From Gammaproteobacteria bacterium (GTDB lineage Bacteria > Pseudomonadota > Gammaproteobacteria > Arenicellales > Arenicellaceae), in contig JABDKW010000038.1 of assembly GCA_013002025.1 (NCBI GenBank), positions 1 to 40,506 on the forward strand: 40,506 bases of DNA. Reading direction: 5' to 3'. Positions 1 to 8,294 of the stretch are shown piece by piece. The first letter of the stretch is position 1, and each line of letters opens with the position of its first letter. The notes under the pieces are model-generated. The model saw only the letters and a program-made list of their open reading frames with translations. It was not told the origin of the DNA and ran no database searches. The position numbers and the translations under genes were made by a program.

Positions 1-524
1 AGGCCAATCTGCCGGTGATCTTTTTACAAAACACCACCGGCTATATTGTGGGCACCAAATCGGAACAGGCGGGCATGATTAAGCACGGCTCAAAGATGGT
101 GCAGGCGGTGCAAAATCTGGAAGTGCCACGCATAACGATGATGACCGGGGCCAGCTTCGGCGCTGGCAATTACGGTATGTGTGGGCGCGGGTTCTTTCCT
201 GATTTCTTATACGCCTTCCCCAATGCCCGCACCGGCGTGATGGGCGGAGAACAAGCGGCCAAAACCATGTCAATGGTGGCGCGTGGTAAAGCAGAAGCCG
301 CCGGTAGCAGCGTGGACGAAGCCGCCCTGACCGAGCAGGAAGCCCGCCTCACCGAGATGTTCGACAGTCAGTCATCGGCGTTCTATACCTCCGGGCATAT
401 GATGGACGATGGCGTGATTGACCCTCGCCAAACACGCCAGACCCTGGGATTCTTATTACAGACCGTGCAAGAGGCACGCCAACGGATAGTGCGCCCCAAC
501 ACCTTCGGCATTGCCCGACTATAA
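1..524 (+). CDS. Acyl-CoA carboxylase carboxyltransferase (beta) subunit, 3' part
   Basis: The reading frame is open from base 3 and stops at 522-524, so only the last ~173 residues are present. It is the C-terminal half of a biotin-dependent carboxyltransferase of the methylcrotonyl-CoA/geranyl-CoA carboxylase group: the NYGMCGRG, PNARTGVMGGEQAA and DDGVIDPRQTR segments are typical of it. The enzyme moves CO2 from carboxybiotin on the alpha subunit (1352-3370) to a branched acyl-CoA in the cytoplasm. It is followed 14 nt later by a crotonase and then by the alpha subunit, the gene order of both liuB-C-D and atuC-E-F. The C-terminus ending PNTFGIARL and the DSQS segment look to me more like geranyl-CoA carboxylase (AtuC) than LiuB, but this is from memory. 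The residues that separate the two substrates lie upstream of the window. Family is secure, substrate is not. Confidence 0.88.
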   Translation, partial: ANLPVIFLQNTTGYIVGTKSEQAGMIKHGSKMVQAVQNLEVPRITMMTGASFGAGNYGMCGRGFFPDFLYAFPNARTGVMGGEQAAKTMSMVARGKAEAAGSSVDEAALTEQEARLTEMFDSQSSAFYTSGHMMDDGVIDPRQTRQTLGFLLQTVQEARQRIVRPNTFGIARL

Positions 525-538
525 CCGTGAGGCCATCG

Positions 539-1351
539 ATGAATAACGCCACTCTGCCCACCACTAATAGCCTCGTTTTGGAGCGCAATGACAGCGTATT
601 GCGCATCTGGTTCAACCGGCCGGAAGCACGCAACGCGCTATCGGCGGAGATGGCCGATGAACTGGCAGCGGTATTGAGTGCGGTACGCGATGATCGCAGC
701 CTGCGCAGCATTATCGTGCGTGGTAAAGGCGGCATATTCTGTGCCGGCGGTGATATTAAGGGCTTTAAGTCCAGTATGCAGGGCAGCATGGATCATGGGG
801 AAGTGGCCGCCTCGAATCGCGCCTTTGGTGATTTGATGTTGGCCGCCAACCAACAGCCACAGGTGATGATTATGTTAGTGGAAGGCGCCGCCATAGGTGG
901 TGGTTTGGGGCTGGCCTGTGTGGGGGATGTGACCATCACCACGGCCGACGCACAGTTTCGCCTGAGCGAGACCAGCCTCGGGATTCCGCCCGCTCAGATT
1001 GCGCCTTTTGTGACCGAACGGGTGGGCCTGACTCAGGCACGACGGTTGATGTTAACCGGTGCCCGCTTTACTGGCGTTGACGCGCAGCAATATGGCATTG
1101 CGCATCTGCTGGTGGCGGATGACACCGAGTTAGAGGCCCGCTGCGAGGAGGTGCTGCAACAGATTAGCCGTTGCGCACCCGGCGCCAACGCGGCCACCAA
1201 GCGCATTATCTTCGAGGCCCTGGCGCAACCGCGAGCAGCAGCGCTTGATTTTGCATCGCAGCGTTTCGCCGATTGCATGCTTAGCGATGAAGGTCGTGAA
1301 GGTGTGGCCGCTTTTGTGGAGAAACGCCGTGCCAACTGGGCGGAGGACTGA
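539..1351 (+). CDS. Enoyl-CoA hydratase/isomerase (crotonase) family, glutaconyl-CoA hydratase-like
   Basis: A 270-residue crotonase placed between the two carboxylase subunits, the position of methylglutaconyl-CoA hydratase (LiuC) or isohexenylglutaconyl-CoA hydratase (AtuE), which hydrate the carboxylated product. The ATG at 539 is preferred over an in-frame GTG at 527 because that GTG lies inside the GTGAGG ribosome-binding site (527-532), 6 nt before the ATG. The oxyanion-hole segments are FCAGGDIKG (about residues 67-75) and GAAIGGGLGLA (about 116-126). Of the two catalytic Glu of hydratases, the first position is Gly124; the second is present as Glu144 in SETSLG. The stop codon is immediately followed by the alpha-subunit ATG, indicating translational coupling. 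A single-Glu active site also occurs in enoyl-CoA isomerases, so hydratase activity is inferred from position. Confidence 0.85.
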   Translation: MNNATLPTTNSLVLERNDSVLRIWFNRPEARNALSAEMADELAAVLSAVRDDRSLRSIIVRGKGGIFCAGGDIKGFKSSMQGSMDHGEVAASNRAFGDLMLAANQQPQVMIMLVEGAAIGGGLGLACVGDVTITTADAQFRLSETSLGIPPAQIAPFVTERVGLTQARRLMLTGARFTGVDAQQYGIAHLLVADDTELEARCEEVLQQISRCAPGANAATKRIIFEALAQPRAAALDFASQRFADCMLSDEGREGVAAFVEKRRANWAED

Positions 1352-3370
1352 ATGGACCGCTTTGACAGCGTCTTAATTGCAAATCGCGGTGAGATTGCCT
1401 GCCGGATTATCAGCACTGCAAAATCGTTAGGCTATCGAACCATCGCCGTTTATACAGACGCCGATGAAGGTGCGCCCCATATGCAGATGGCCGATCAGGC
1501 CATTAATATTGGCTCTGGCCCGGTGGCGCAGTCTTACCTATCGGCGGAGATGATCATTGCGGCCGCCCAGGAAGCCAATGCGGGCGCGGTGCACCCGGGG
1601 TATGGGTTTCTCTCCGAAAACGCGCAATTCGCGGCCGCGGTTCGGCAGGCCGGCATGGTCTTCATTGGGCCAAGTGCGGAAGCCATTGAAGTGATGGGTA
1701 ATAAAGCAGAGGCCAAGCGCCGCATGCTGGAGGCCGGCGTGCCCTGCGTACCCGGCTATCATGGCGCTGACCAGAGCCATGAAACATTAATGGTTGAGGC
1801 GGGCAAGATTGGCGTGCCGCTGATGGTAAAGGCAGCGACCGGTGGGGGCGGGCGTGGCATGCGTCTGGTCACCGAGCTCTCCGAGCTGGGCAACGCCATT
1901 GAGCTGGCGAGCAGCGAAGCACGCAATGCATTTGGCTCTGACCAGCTGATTCTGGAGAAAGCCATCGCCCAACCGCGGCATGTTGAAATTCAGGTGTTTG
2001 CCGACGGTCTGGGGCATACCATTCATCTCGCCGAGCGAGACTGCTCGGTGCAACGCCGCCACCAAAAGGTAATTGAGGAAGCGCCGTGTCCGGTAATGAC
2101 GCCGGAGCTGCGTCAGGCCATGGGTGCGGCGGCCATTGCTGCTGCGCGCAGCATTGAGTATCTGGGCGCGGGCACGGTGGAGTTTCTGCTCGATTCCGAT
2201 GGAGAGTTTTACTTCCTTGAAATGAATACGCGCTTGCAGGTGGAGCACCCCGTGACCGAAATGGTGACCGGTTTGGATTTGGTCGCATTGCAATTACGGG
2301 TGGCACAGGGGCAACCACTGGGAATAGAGCAGAGCAGCGTGAAATTGCGCGGCCACGCTATTGAAGTAAGGCTTTACACCGAGGACCCAAGTCAGGATTT
2401 TCTGCCGGTGTCGGGCACCATTGAGCACTGGCAGCCACCCTCAGGAGACGGCATCAGGGTGGATGATGGCATTCGTTCGGGCCAGACAATCGCGCCATAT
2501 TATGACCCCATGGTAGCGAAGATAGTGGGCTATGGTGCCAACCGTGAGGTCGCACGGCGACGCTTGACCAAAGCGCTGGCTGAGACGCGTTTATACGGGC
2601 TGGCCAGCAATCAGTCTTTTCTATCTCAATGCCTGCAACATGATGAGTTCATCAGCGGCGAGGCGACTACCGCCTTCATTGAGCAGCATTTCCCGGCGCA
2701 GTCTCTACAGGCATTTGTTCCAGACTCACTGCATGCGGTATGCGCTGCCTTATTGGACCTGCAGAGGTGCTGGCAGGCCAGTATGGCAAACAGTACGAAT
2801 GTGAGCCCGCAACTGCGCGACTGGAGCAGTGCTGATTCCCTGCAGTCGCGGCGCCGTTATCAATCGGGGGCTGAACTGTTCGATCTAACTGTCAAACCAC
2901 AGGCGGAAGCCGCGGGCAGCTATCTGGTGAGTGTGGAGGGAGAGTCGGCAATCCTGGTCGCCAGTATTGAAGCGGTAAGCGAAGACAGCGCCACACTCGC
3001 GGTACAGGGTGACCGTATTGAGGTAGGGTATCTCTGGCATGGCGCGGGCGACATAAGCCTGGCAGTAGGCCCCGATATTGCGCGTTTTGAAGACCAGCTG
3101 TCTAACAACGGGTCGGATACTGAGCTGCGGGGTGATGGCAATGTGTTAGCCCCCATGCATGGCTCGGTCAGCGATGTGCGCGTTAGCAGGGGCCAGCATG
3201 TTGAGCCGGGCGATAGTTTGCTGGTGTTGGAAGCCATGAAAATGCAGCACGAAATCGTCGCCGAACAGGCCGGCGAGATTACCGACATCTGGGTGCAAAG
3301 CGGTGATCAGGTCGCCACCGATGCCGTGCTTATCGAAATAGCCGCCGACAAGGATACGGATCAATCTTAG
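1352..3370 (+). CDS. Acyl-CoA carboxylase biotin carboxylase/biotin carrier (alpha) subunit
   Basis: A 672-residue alpha subunit of a methylcrotonyl-/geranyl-CoA-type carboxylase. Residues 1 to about 450 form the biotin carboxylase: an N-terminal Rossmann-like start (SVLIANRGEIACRII), the ATP-grasp glycine loop (GGGGRGM, about residues 164-170) and EMNTRLQVEHPVTE. A middle linker follows, then a biotinyl domain in which EAMKM places the biotinylated lysine at Lys630. It carboxylates biotin with ATP and bicarbonate and hands CO2 to the beta subunit. The ATG directly follows the crotonase stop, with GGAGG at 1342-1346 inside the upstream gene. Length fits LiuD and AtuF (about 650-670). No HMG-CoA lyase follows, unlike a typical liu operon. 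Family certain; the acyl substrate is open. Confidence 0.93.
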   Translation: MDRFDSVLIANRGEIACRIISTAKSLGYRTIAVYTDADEGAPHMQMADQAINIGSGPVAQSYLSAEMIIAAAQEANAGAVHPGYGFLSENAQFAAAVRQAGMVFIGPSAEAIEVMGNKAEAKRRMLEAGVPCVPGYHGADQSHETLMVEAGKIGVPLMVKAATGGGGRGMRLVTELSELGNAIELASSEARNAFGSDQLILEKAIAQPRHVEIQVFADGLGHTIHLAERDCSVQRRHQKVIEEAPCPVMTPELRQAMGAAAIAAARSIEYLGAGTVEFLLDSDGEFYFLEMNTRLQVEHPVTEMVTGLDLVALQLRVAQGQPLGIEQSSVKLRGHAIEVRLYTEDPSQDFLPVSGTIEHWQPPSGDGIRVDDGIRSGQTIAPYYDPMVAKIVGYGANREVARRRLTKALAETRLYGLASNQSFLSQCLQHDEFISGEATTAFIEQHFPAQSLQAFVPDSLHAVCAALLDLQRCWQASMANSTNVSPQLRDWSSADSLQSRRRYQSGAELFDLTVKPQAEAAGSYLVSVEGESAILVASIEAVSEDSATLAVQGDRIEVGYLWHGAGDISLAVGPDIARFEDQLSNNGSDTELRGDGNVLAPMHGSVSDVRVSRGQHVEPGDSLLVLEAMKMQHEIVAEQAGEITDIWVQSGDQVATDAVLIEIAADKDTDQS

Positions 3371-3393
3371 ATCGGCACAGAATCCTGACGTCC

Positions 3394-3408
3394 GGCTTGT
3401 AACAAGCC
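3394..3408. promoter_or_regulatory. Short perfect inverted repeat, possible operator
   Basis: In the 108-nt gap between the carboxylase alpha gene and the SDR, GGCTTGT and ACAAGCC flank a single A. Outer CCTGA and TCAGG segments about 6 nt away extend the symmetry. There is no T-run, so a TetR-type operator or weak cruciform is likelier than a terminator. No binding protein can be named. Confidence 0.3.
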
Positions 3409-3478
3409 ACATTCAGGAGTAGGAATTCAATCCCAAACCGCTTAGAATGCGGGTCGGTTTATCTTTCTGTCATAAACT

Positions 3479-4294
3479 ATGCAAATAGACGGCAAACATA
3501 TTGTAATTACCGGCGCCGCTGGCGGGATTGGCTCAGCGCTGGCCCGCAGCCTGGCCGCACTGGGCGGGCGCATGGTGGTGTCAGACATGGACCAGGCCAA
3601 TGCTGAACAGTTGGCGGCTGCCATTGGTGGTCTTGGCGTGGTCTGCGATGTAAGCCGCGAAAGCGACATACAGGAGCTGATCAAACAGGCGGAAGCGGCC
3701 AATGGGCCAGTCGATATTTTTGTCTCCAATGCGGGTTTCGCTGCCGGGGAAGCGAATCACGCGGCCTCTGCCAGCAATGAAGTGTGGCAAAAAAACTGGG
3801 ATGTGCATGTGATGGCCCACGTGTGGGCGTCAAGGGCCCTGCTGCCTGGCATGATTGAGCGTGGCGATGGCTATCTGATTAACGTGGCGTCTGCGGCCGG
3901 CTTACTGTCGCAAATTTCTGACGCGGCCTATACCGCGACCAAACATGCGGCGGTCGCCTTTGCTGAATCATTGGCGATCAGCCATATGGACGATGGCATC
4001 AAAGTGTCGGTAATTTGCCCACAGTATGTGGCCACCAATATTCTCGGCTTGATGACAGACGCTGAAAAAGCCGCCGAAATCCCAGGTGTCATATCGGCAC
4101 AGCAGTGTGCAGATGTGATTGTGCAGGGTATTCAGGATGAAACATTCCTGATCCTGCCGCATCCGGAAGTGGCCGAATTTACCCAGCGCCGTGGGTCTGA
4201 TGTAAAGCGGTGGCTGGATGGCATGCGCCGCTATCGTGCCAGCCTGCTGGGTGATGATGGCAAGATCGATCTGGCGAAAATATTTAAGCATTAA
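3479..4294 (+). CDS. Short-chain dehydrogenase/reductase (SDR)
   Basis: A 271-residue classical SDR, an NAD(P)-dependent oxidoreductase acting on an alcohol/ketone, here probably an acyl-CoA intermediate. The cofactor loop is TGAAGGIG (residues 11-18), NAG is at about 84-86, and the catalytic set is Ser138, Tyr151 and Lys155 in YTATK. It lies 108 nt after the carboxylase alpha subunit and before an acyl-CoA dehydrogenase pair. AtuG, an SDR, occupies the equivalent place after atuF in Pseudomonas, which is suggestive but weak because SDRs are common. The ATG at 3479 has no clear ribosome-binding site. Substrate unknown. Confidence 0.85.
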   Translation: MQIDGKHIVITGAAGGIGSALARSLAALGGRMVVSDMDQANAEQLAAAIGGLGVVCDVSRESDIQELIKQAEAANGPVDIFVSNAGFAAGEANHAASASNEVWQKNWDVHVMAHVWASRALLPGMIERGDGYLINVASAAGLLSQISDAAYTATKHAAVAFAESLAISHMDDGIKVSVICPQYVATNILGLMTDAEKAAEIPGVISAQQCADVIVQGIQDETFLILPHPEVAEFTQRRGSDVKRWLDGMRRYRASLLGDDGKIDLAKIFKH

Positions 4295-4365
4295 AGCGCG
4301 CCGTGCGTGTTAGTACCAAGTGACCAACGAATTAGTTAACCCATTGTTATTTCAGGTGAATTAAA

Positions 4366-5532
4366 TTGAATACTGCATTCAGTGAAGAAGATTTAGCGTT
4401 CCAACAGGAGGTGCAAGCCTTCATCAAGCAAAAATACACTCCGGAGCTGGCGGCCCGAGCGGCTAATCCAAAAACCTTTAAGGACGCTCAGATTGAATGG
4501 CAGAAAATTCTGTTTGAACAGGGCTGGATTGCACCCAATTGGCCAGCAGAGTATGGCGGTACTGGCTGGACGCCAACGCAAAGTTATATTTTTGATAACG
4601 AGCGCGCCATGGCCGGTATTTCTGATGTGGTGCCGTTTGGTTTGAAAATGGTTGGCCCGGTGATTTACACCTTCGGCAATGACGAGCAGAAAGAGCGGTT
4701 TTTACCGGCAATCCTGTCCAGCGATGACTGGTGGTGTCAGGGCTATTCAGAGCCGGGAGCCGGTTCCGATCTGGCAGCACTGCAGACTAAAGCGGTGCTT
4801 GATGGTGATGACTATATTGTGAACGGCGCTAAAATCTGGACTACCTACGCGCAGCACGCAGACTGGATTTTCTGCCTGGTTCGGACTGACAGCAGCGGCA
4901 AGCGTCAATCCGGTATCAGTTTTTTGTTGATTGATATGAAAACGCCCGGCATTGAAGTACGCCCCATCCACACGATTGATAATTACCACAGTCTCAACGA
5001 AGTGATTTTCAAGGATGTGCGGGTGCCAGTGGCGAACCGTATCGGCGAGCAGGATGCCGGTTGGACCTATGCCAAGGCTTTATTAGCGCACGAACGGGTG
5101 TCGATTGCTGAAGTGGCCAACTCCAAGCGTAACCTGGCGGAGGTTAAGAAACTGGCCCAGCAAGAAGTTAATGGTGGGCAAACTCTGTACTCCGACACCG
5201 CCTTTCGCAGTCGCCTGGCTGAGACAGAGATTGAGTTAATGGCCCTGGAATACACTGAACTCAGAGTGTTGGCGTCGGTTTCGCGCGGCGAGACACCGGG
5301 CCCGGAGTCGTCGCTATTGAAGATCAAGGGAACTGAAATTCAGCAGGCGATTCAGGAATTGCGTATGCAGATAGCCGGGTACTACTGTGGCGTGCTGGGT
5401 CAGGACGACATCGGCCATGAATTTGGTAGTGCTGCGAGACAGGCCTATATGTATGGCCGCGCTGCGTCAATTTACGGCGGTTCCAATGAAGTGCAGCGCA
5501 ATGTGATTGCGCGCGCCGTGCTGCGCGTTTAG
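4366..5532 (+). CDS. Acyl-CoA dehydrogenase, large-subunit type of a pair
   Basis: A 388-residue flavin acyl-CoA dehydrogenase that would introduce the alpha-beta double bond into an acyl-CoA. Translation starts at TTG 4366, supported by AGGTGA at 4354-4359 and by the usual family N-terminus (FSEEDLAFQQEV). The FAD/substrate loop is YSEPGAGSDLA (about residues 127-137). The C-terminal GGSNEVQRN segment has Gly where medium-chain enzymes carry the catalytic Glu; the AHERVSIA helix offers Glu243 in the isovaleryl-CoA-dehydrogenase position instead. It is followed 35 nt later by a second, dissimilar acyl-CoA dehydrogenase. Such large/small pairs (PimC/PimD, mycobacterial ChsE types) form heteromers on bulky or dicarboxylic acyl-CoAs. 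Pairing is inferred from adjacency. Confidence 0.9.
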   Translation: MNTAFSEEDLAFQQEVQAFIKQKYTPELAARAANPKTFKDAQIEWQKILFEQGWIAPNWPAEYGGTGWTPTQSYIFDNERAMAGISDVVPFGLKMVGPVIYTFGNDEQKERFLPAILSSDDWWCQGYSEPGAGSDLAALQTKAVLDGDDYIVNGAKIWTTYAQHADWIFCLVRTDSSGKRQSGISFLLIDMKTPGIEVRPIHTIDNYHSLNEVIFKDVRVPVANRIGEQDAGWTYAKALLAHERVSIAEVANSKRNLAEVKKLAQQEVNGGQTLYSDTAFRSRLAETEIELMALEYTELRVLASVSRGETPGPESSLLKIKGTEIQQAIQELRMQIAGYYCGVLGQDDIGHEFGSAARQAYMYGRAASIYGGSNEVQRNVIARAVLRV

Positions 5533-5567
5533 TCGCAGCGAGCTCAATAAACACTAGAGAAACGATT

Positions 5568-6710
5568 ATGAATTTTGATTATTCCGAAGAGCAGGTAATG
5601 CTCAGAGACAGCGTACAGCGCTTTGTGCAAAGCCAGTATGAATTTGAAACGCGGCGCAGCATTGCCGAGTCAGAAACCGCCATGAGCGCGGAAAATTGGG
5701 CACAGTTTGCCGAATTGGGATGGTTGTCGATTCCCTTTGACGAACAATACGGTGGTTTTGGTGGCGACATTCAGGATATCGCCGCGGTGATGGAAGAAAT
5801 GGGCAAGGGCTTGGTGATTGAACCGTTTTTCGCCAACGTCATATTGTTTGGAGGTTTGCTGCAGAACAGCGGCAACGATGCGCTTAAGGAAAAATACATA
5901 CCACAGATTATCGATGGCAGTTTGCAGGGTGCCTATGCTTTCGTGGAGCGTCAGTCACGCTACCAATCGGCAGATGTGCTTACTTCAGCCAACAAGCAAG
6001 GTGATAACTATGTCTTGAATGGCACAAAAACCGTGGTCTTTAATGGTGCTAATGCTGATGTGGCGGTGGTGTCTGCCCGCACCAGTGGTGGGCAAAGTGA
6101 TGAAGATGGCATTAGTTTGTTGCTGGTTGATCTGAGCAGTGACGGCGTGTCGCGACAAAACTATCGCCTGATGGATGGCCAGTTGGTTGCCAATATCGAA
6201 TTCAAAGATGTCAGCGTGTCAGCAGACAATCTGCTCGGTGCAGAAGGGCAGGGTTACGTTTTGATGAAGGCAGCGGAACTTCAGGGCAGCGTTGCGCTGG
6301 CGGCTGAAGCCCTGGGCATTGCCGGCAAGCTGAACGAGTTAACTCTGGACTACACCAAAACGCGCGAGCAATTCGGCACCACCATCAGTACGTTTCAGGT
6401 ATTACAACACCGCATGGTAGACACCTTTATGGAGTACGAGCTGCTCAAGTCAATGCTGTTCCGTGCACTCTGCAGTTGGGCTGATGGCGATGATGAGTTT
6501 GAGTTGGATGTGCGCGCACTCAAGGCCAAGCTGGCACGCTCCGGCAAGTTAATCGGTGATGAAGCCATTCAGATTCACGGTGGCATGGGCATGACCGATG
6601 AAATGAGCGTTGGTCACTATGTAAAACGCCTGATGACGATTAACGCTATCTTTGGTGACGGTGATTACAATCAACAGCAGTTTGTACAATTGCAGGATTC
6701 GGCGGCGTAA
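5568..6710 (+). CDS. Acyl-CoA dehydrogenase, small-subunit type of a pair
   Basis: A 380-residue acyl-CoA dehydrogenase family protein starting FDYSEEQVMLRDSVQRFV, as in the PimD/small-subunit group. The C-terminal FAD-contact segment QIHGGMGMTDEMSVGHY is clear. Where medium-chain enzymes have YEGT with the catalytic Glu, this protein reads IFGDGDYNQQ, so that Glu is absent. The usual SEPGAGSD loop is also degenerate (AFVERQSRYQS). It probably contributes FAD binding and structure to a heteromer with the product of 4366-5532 rather than acting alone. The ATG at 5568 has only a weak AGAGA upstream. The next crotonase follows after 5 nt. Confidence 0.88.
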   Translation: MNFDYSEEQVMLRDSVQRFVQSQYEFETRRSIAESETAMSAENWAQFAELGWLSIPFDEQYGGFGGDIQDIAAVMEEMGKGLVIEPFFANVILFGGLLQNSGNDALKEKYIPQIIDGSLQGAYAFVERQSRYQSADVLTSANKQGDNYVLNGTKTVVFNGANADVAVVSARTSGGQSDEDGISLLLVDLSSDGVSRQNYRLMDGQLVANIEFKDVSVSADNLLGAEGQGYVLMKAAELQGSVALAAEALGIAGKLNELTLDYTKTREQFGTTISTFQVLQHRMVDTFMEYELLKSMLFRALCSWADGDDEFELDVRALKAKLARSGKLIGDEAIQIHGGMGMTDEMSVGHYVKRLMTINAIFGDGDYNQQQFVQLQDSAA

Positions 6711-6715
6711 CTATT

Positions 6716-7393
6716 ATGGCAGAGATGAACCTGACTACCGCGGACGGCAATGCCGTTCTCACCATGCACAACGGCGGCCTGTTTAATCGCGACACGCTGG
6801 AGCAATTTAATCAGTGTCTCGATCAGGTGGAGGTCGATGACAGCCTGCGTGCGCTGCTGATTACCGGCGAGGGCAAGATTTTTGCTCAGGGTCTGGATCT
6901 GGAAACACTGAAAACGCTGGATGTGGCCGACTTTTATCAGTTTGTAGAGAACACCATGGTCATGGCAGCCCGCTTACTCACCTTTCCGGTGCCAGTAATG
7001 AGCGTAGTAAACGGCCATGCCTTTGGTCTGGGTGCCATGATTGCGTTGGCCAGTGATTTCCGCGTGATGCGCGCTGACCGGGGCTTTCTGTGCCTGCCAG
7101 AAATTGATCTGAAAATGCCGTTCACGCTCGCCATGAATGCGCTGGTGACCAATACGCTTAGCGGTGAGATTCGGCGCGATATGATGATTGCCGGCCGTCG
7201 TCTGGGCGGCGAAGACGCCGCCCGTTACGGGGTGGTGGACGCCTGCTGCAGTGAGCAGGAATTAATGCAAACGGCACGGCAAATATTAGCGCCGGCGCTG
7301 GACAAAGACCGCGACGCATTTTCCAAAATTAAACGCGGTCTTAATCTGCCAATCTTGCAAGTGATAGAGGCCAGTGACGGCGTTCGAGGCTAA
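6716..7393 (+). CDS. Crotonase-family protein, enoyl-CoA delta-isomerase-like
   Basis: A 225-residue crotonase, shorter than hydratases (about 260). GEGKIFAQGLDLE and VNGHAFGLGAMIALASDFRVM form the CoA and oxyanion-hole region. The only candidate acid is the Glu of CLPEIDL; the first hydratase Glu is replaced in GLGAMIALA. This single-Glu pattern and LPEIDLKMPFT resemble delta3-delta2 enoyl-CoA isomerases of the plant/peroxisomal type, which shift double bonds during breakdown of unsaturated or branched chains. It begins 5 nt after the small acyl-CoA dehydrogenase and overlaps the next gene by one base (TAATG), so it belongs to the same transcript. Isomerase rather than hydratase is an inference. 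Confidence 0.83.
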   Translation: MAEMNLTTADGNAVLTMHNGGLFNRDTLEQFNQCLDQVEVDDSLRALLITGEGKIFAQGLDLETLKTLDVADFYQFVENTMVMAARLLTFPVPVMSVVNGHAFGLGAMIALASDFRVMRADRGFLCLPEIDLKMPFTLAMNALVTNTLSGEIRRDMMIAGRRLGGEDAARYGVVDACCSEQELMQTARQILAPALDKDRDAFSKIKRGLNLPILQVIEASDGVRG

Positions 7394-8115
7394 TGGCCGA
7401 AATTTATTGTTTCCGGCATGGTCAGGCTTCGTTTGAGGCCGACGATTACGATCAACTTTCCGATATCGGCTACTTTCAGGGCGAACTACTGGGTCGACAC
7501 CTACTCAAGTCCGGCATCCGCTTTGACCGAATTTATTCTGGAACCCTGAAGCGACAAATTCAGACCGCAGAAGCGGTATGTGCTGTTTACCGGAGCGCCC
7601 AACAGGCGATTCCAGAAATTCAACAGGATGCGCGCTGGAATGAATTGGAGAGCGAATTACAGGTCGACGTTTTAGCACCCCTGCTGGCCGCCGAAGACCC
7701 ACAGGTGGGTGAGTGGATTGTCAATGCGCGCCGCGACAAAAAAGCCTTTCAAAAACTGATTCGCGCCACCTTCTCACATTGGCAACAAGCCGGTGATTCG
7801 GTGCCCGGCCTGGAAAGCTGGCCAACCGCGCGGCAACGAGTAACCGAGGTACTGGCCGATGTGCGCCAGGCCAATGGCAGCGGCGCCAGGACCGGCGTAT
7901 TTACCTCCGGCGGGATAATTGCAATCGTCGCGTCGCAGGTGTTGGGCCTGCCCGAAACCAGCGTTTACGGCATGTTCGAAAAAGTCATCAATGGCTCAAT
8001 CACGCGCCTGCTACACAACTCGTCCGAGATTGCTCTATCCACATTTAACGAACACTCTTACCTGCAGGCCATCGCCGATCATCAGGATGTTGATCGGGTT
8101 ATCACCTATCGTTGA
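7393..8115 (+). CDS. Histidine phosphatase (phosphoglycerate mutase-like) family protein
   Basis: A 240-residue member of the histidine phosphatase fold. The N-terminal RHG motif (Arg8-His9-Gly10 in CFRHGQASF) supplies the phospho-accepting histidine, with RWNELE around Glu84 as the likely acid region. At the second catalytic His (normally SHGG) it reads TSGG, with Ser172 in that place. Such proteins occur beside acyl-CoA enzymes in other bacteria, but the substrate is unknown to me. It is the last gene of the plus-strand cluster, overlapping the crotonase stop by one base, and is followed by two hairpin repeats. It could be a phosphatase of altered mechanism or a non-catalytic binder. Confidence 0.82.
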   Translation: MAEIYCFRHGQASFEADDYDQLSDIGYFQGELLGRHLLKSGIRFDRIYSGTLKRQIQTAEAVCAVYRSAQQAIPEIQQDARWNELESELQVDVLAPLLAAEDPQVGEWIVNARRDKKAFQKLIRATFSHWQQAGDSVPGLESWPTARQRVTEVLADVRQANGSGARTGVFTSGGIIAIVASQVLGLPETSVYGMFEKVINGSITRLLHNSSEIALSTFNEHSYLQAIADHQDVDRVITYR

Positions 8116-8149
8116 AGCATTGGCCTTCGGGCGATTTTTCTTGTCCGGC

Positions 8150-8250
8150 GGGCAGGTAGTTATTACCCATGACACGCCCGTGAATACCTCCCTGTAGGCT
8201 CGTTCGCAGCATCCCTGCTGCGCACGGTCCTGGGCAATAACTACCTGCCC
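8150..8250. repeat. Nested hairpin repeat, copy A
   Basis: Outer arms at 8150-8169 (GGGCAGGTAGTTATTACCCA) and 8231-8250 are complementary over 20 bp with one mismatch. They enclose a core (8172-8228) that begins ACACGCCCGTGAATAC, continues TCCCTGTAGGCTCG, has the inner stem-loop GCAGCATCCCTGCTGC and ends CGGT. Two-nt spacers separate arms from core on both sides. The core is shared with four other copies; the arm sequence is not. Confidence 0.9.
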
Positions 8251-8294
8251 ACCTCAGCGCTGAACGCTAATTGATTTTTATCCAAAATCCGAAA

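Noticed and set aside
1787-2293. Minus-strand ORF of 168 codons opposite the carboxylase alpha gene
   Set aside because: It is antisense to highly conserved biotin carboxylase sequence and its peptide has a shadow-like composition.
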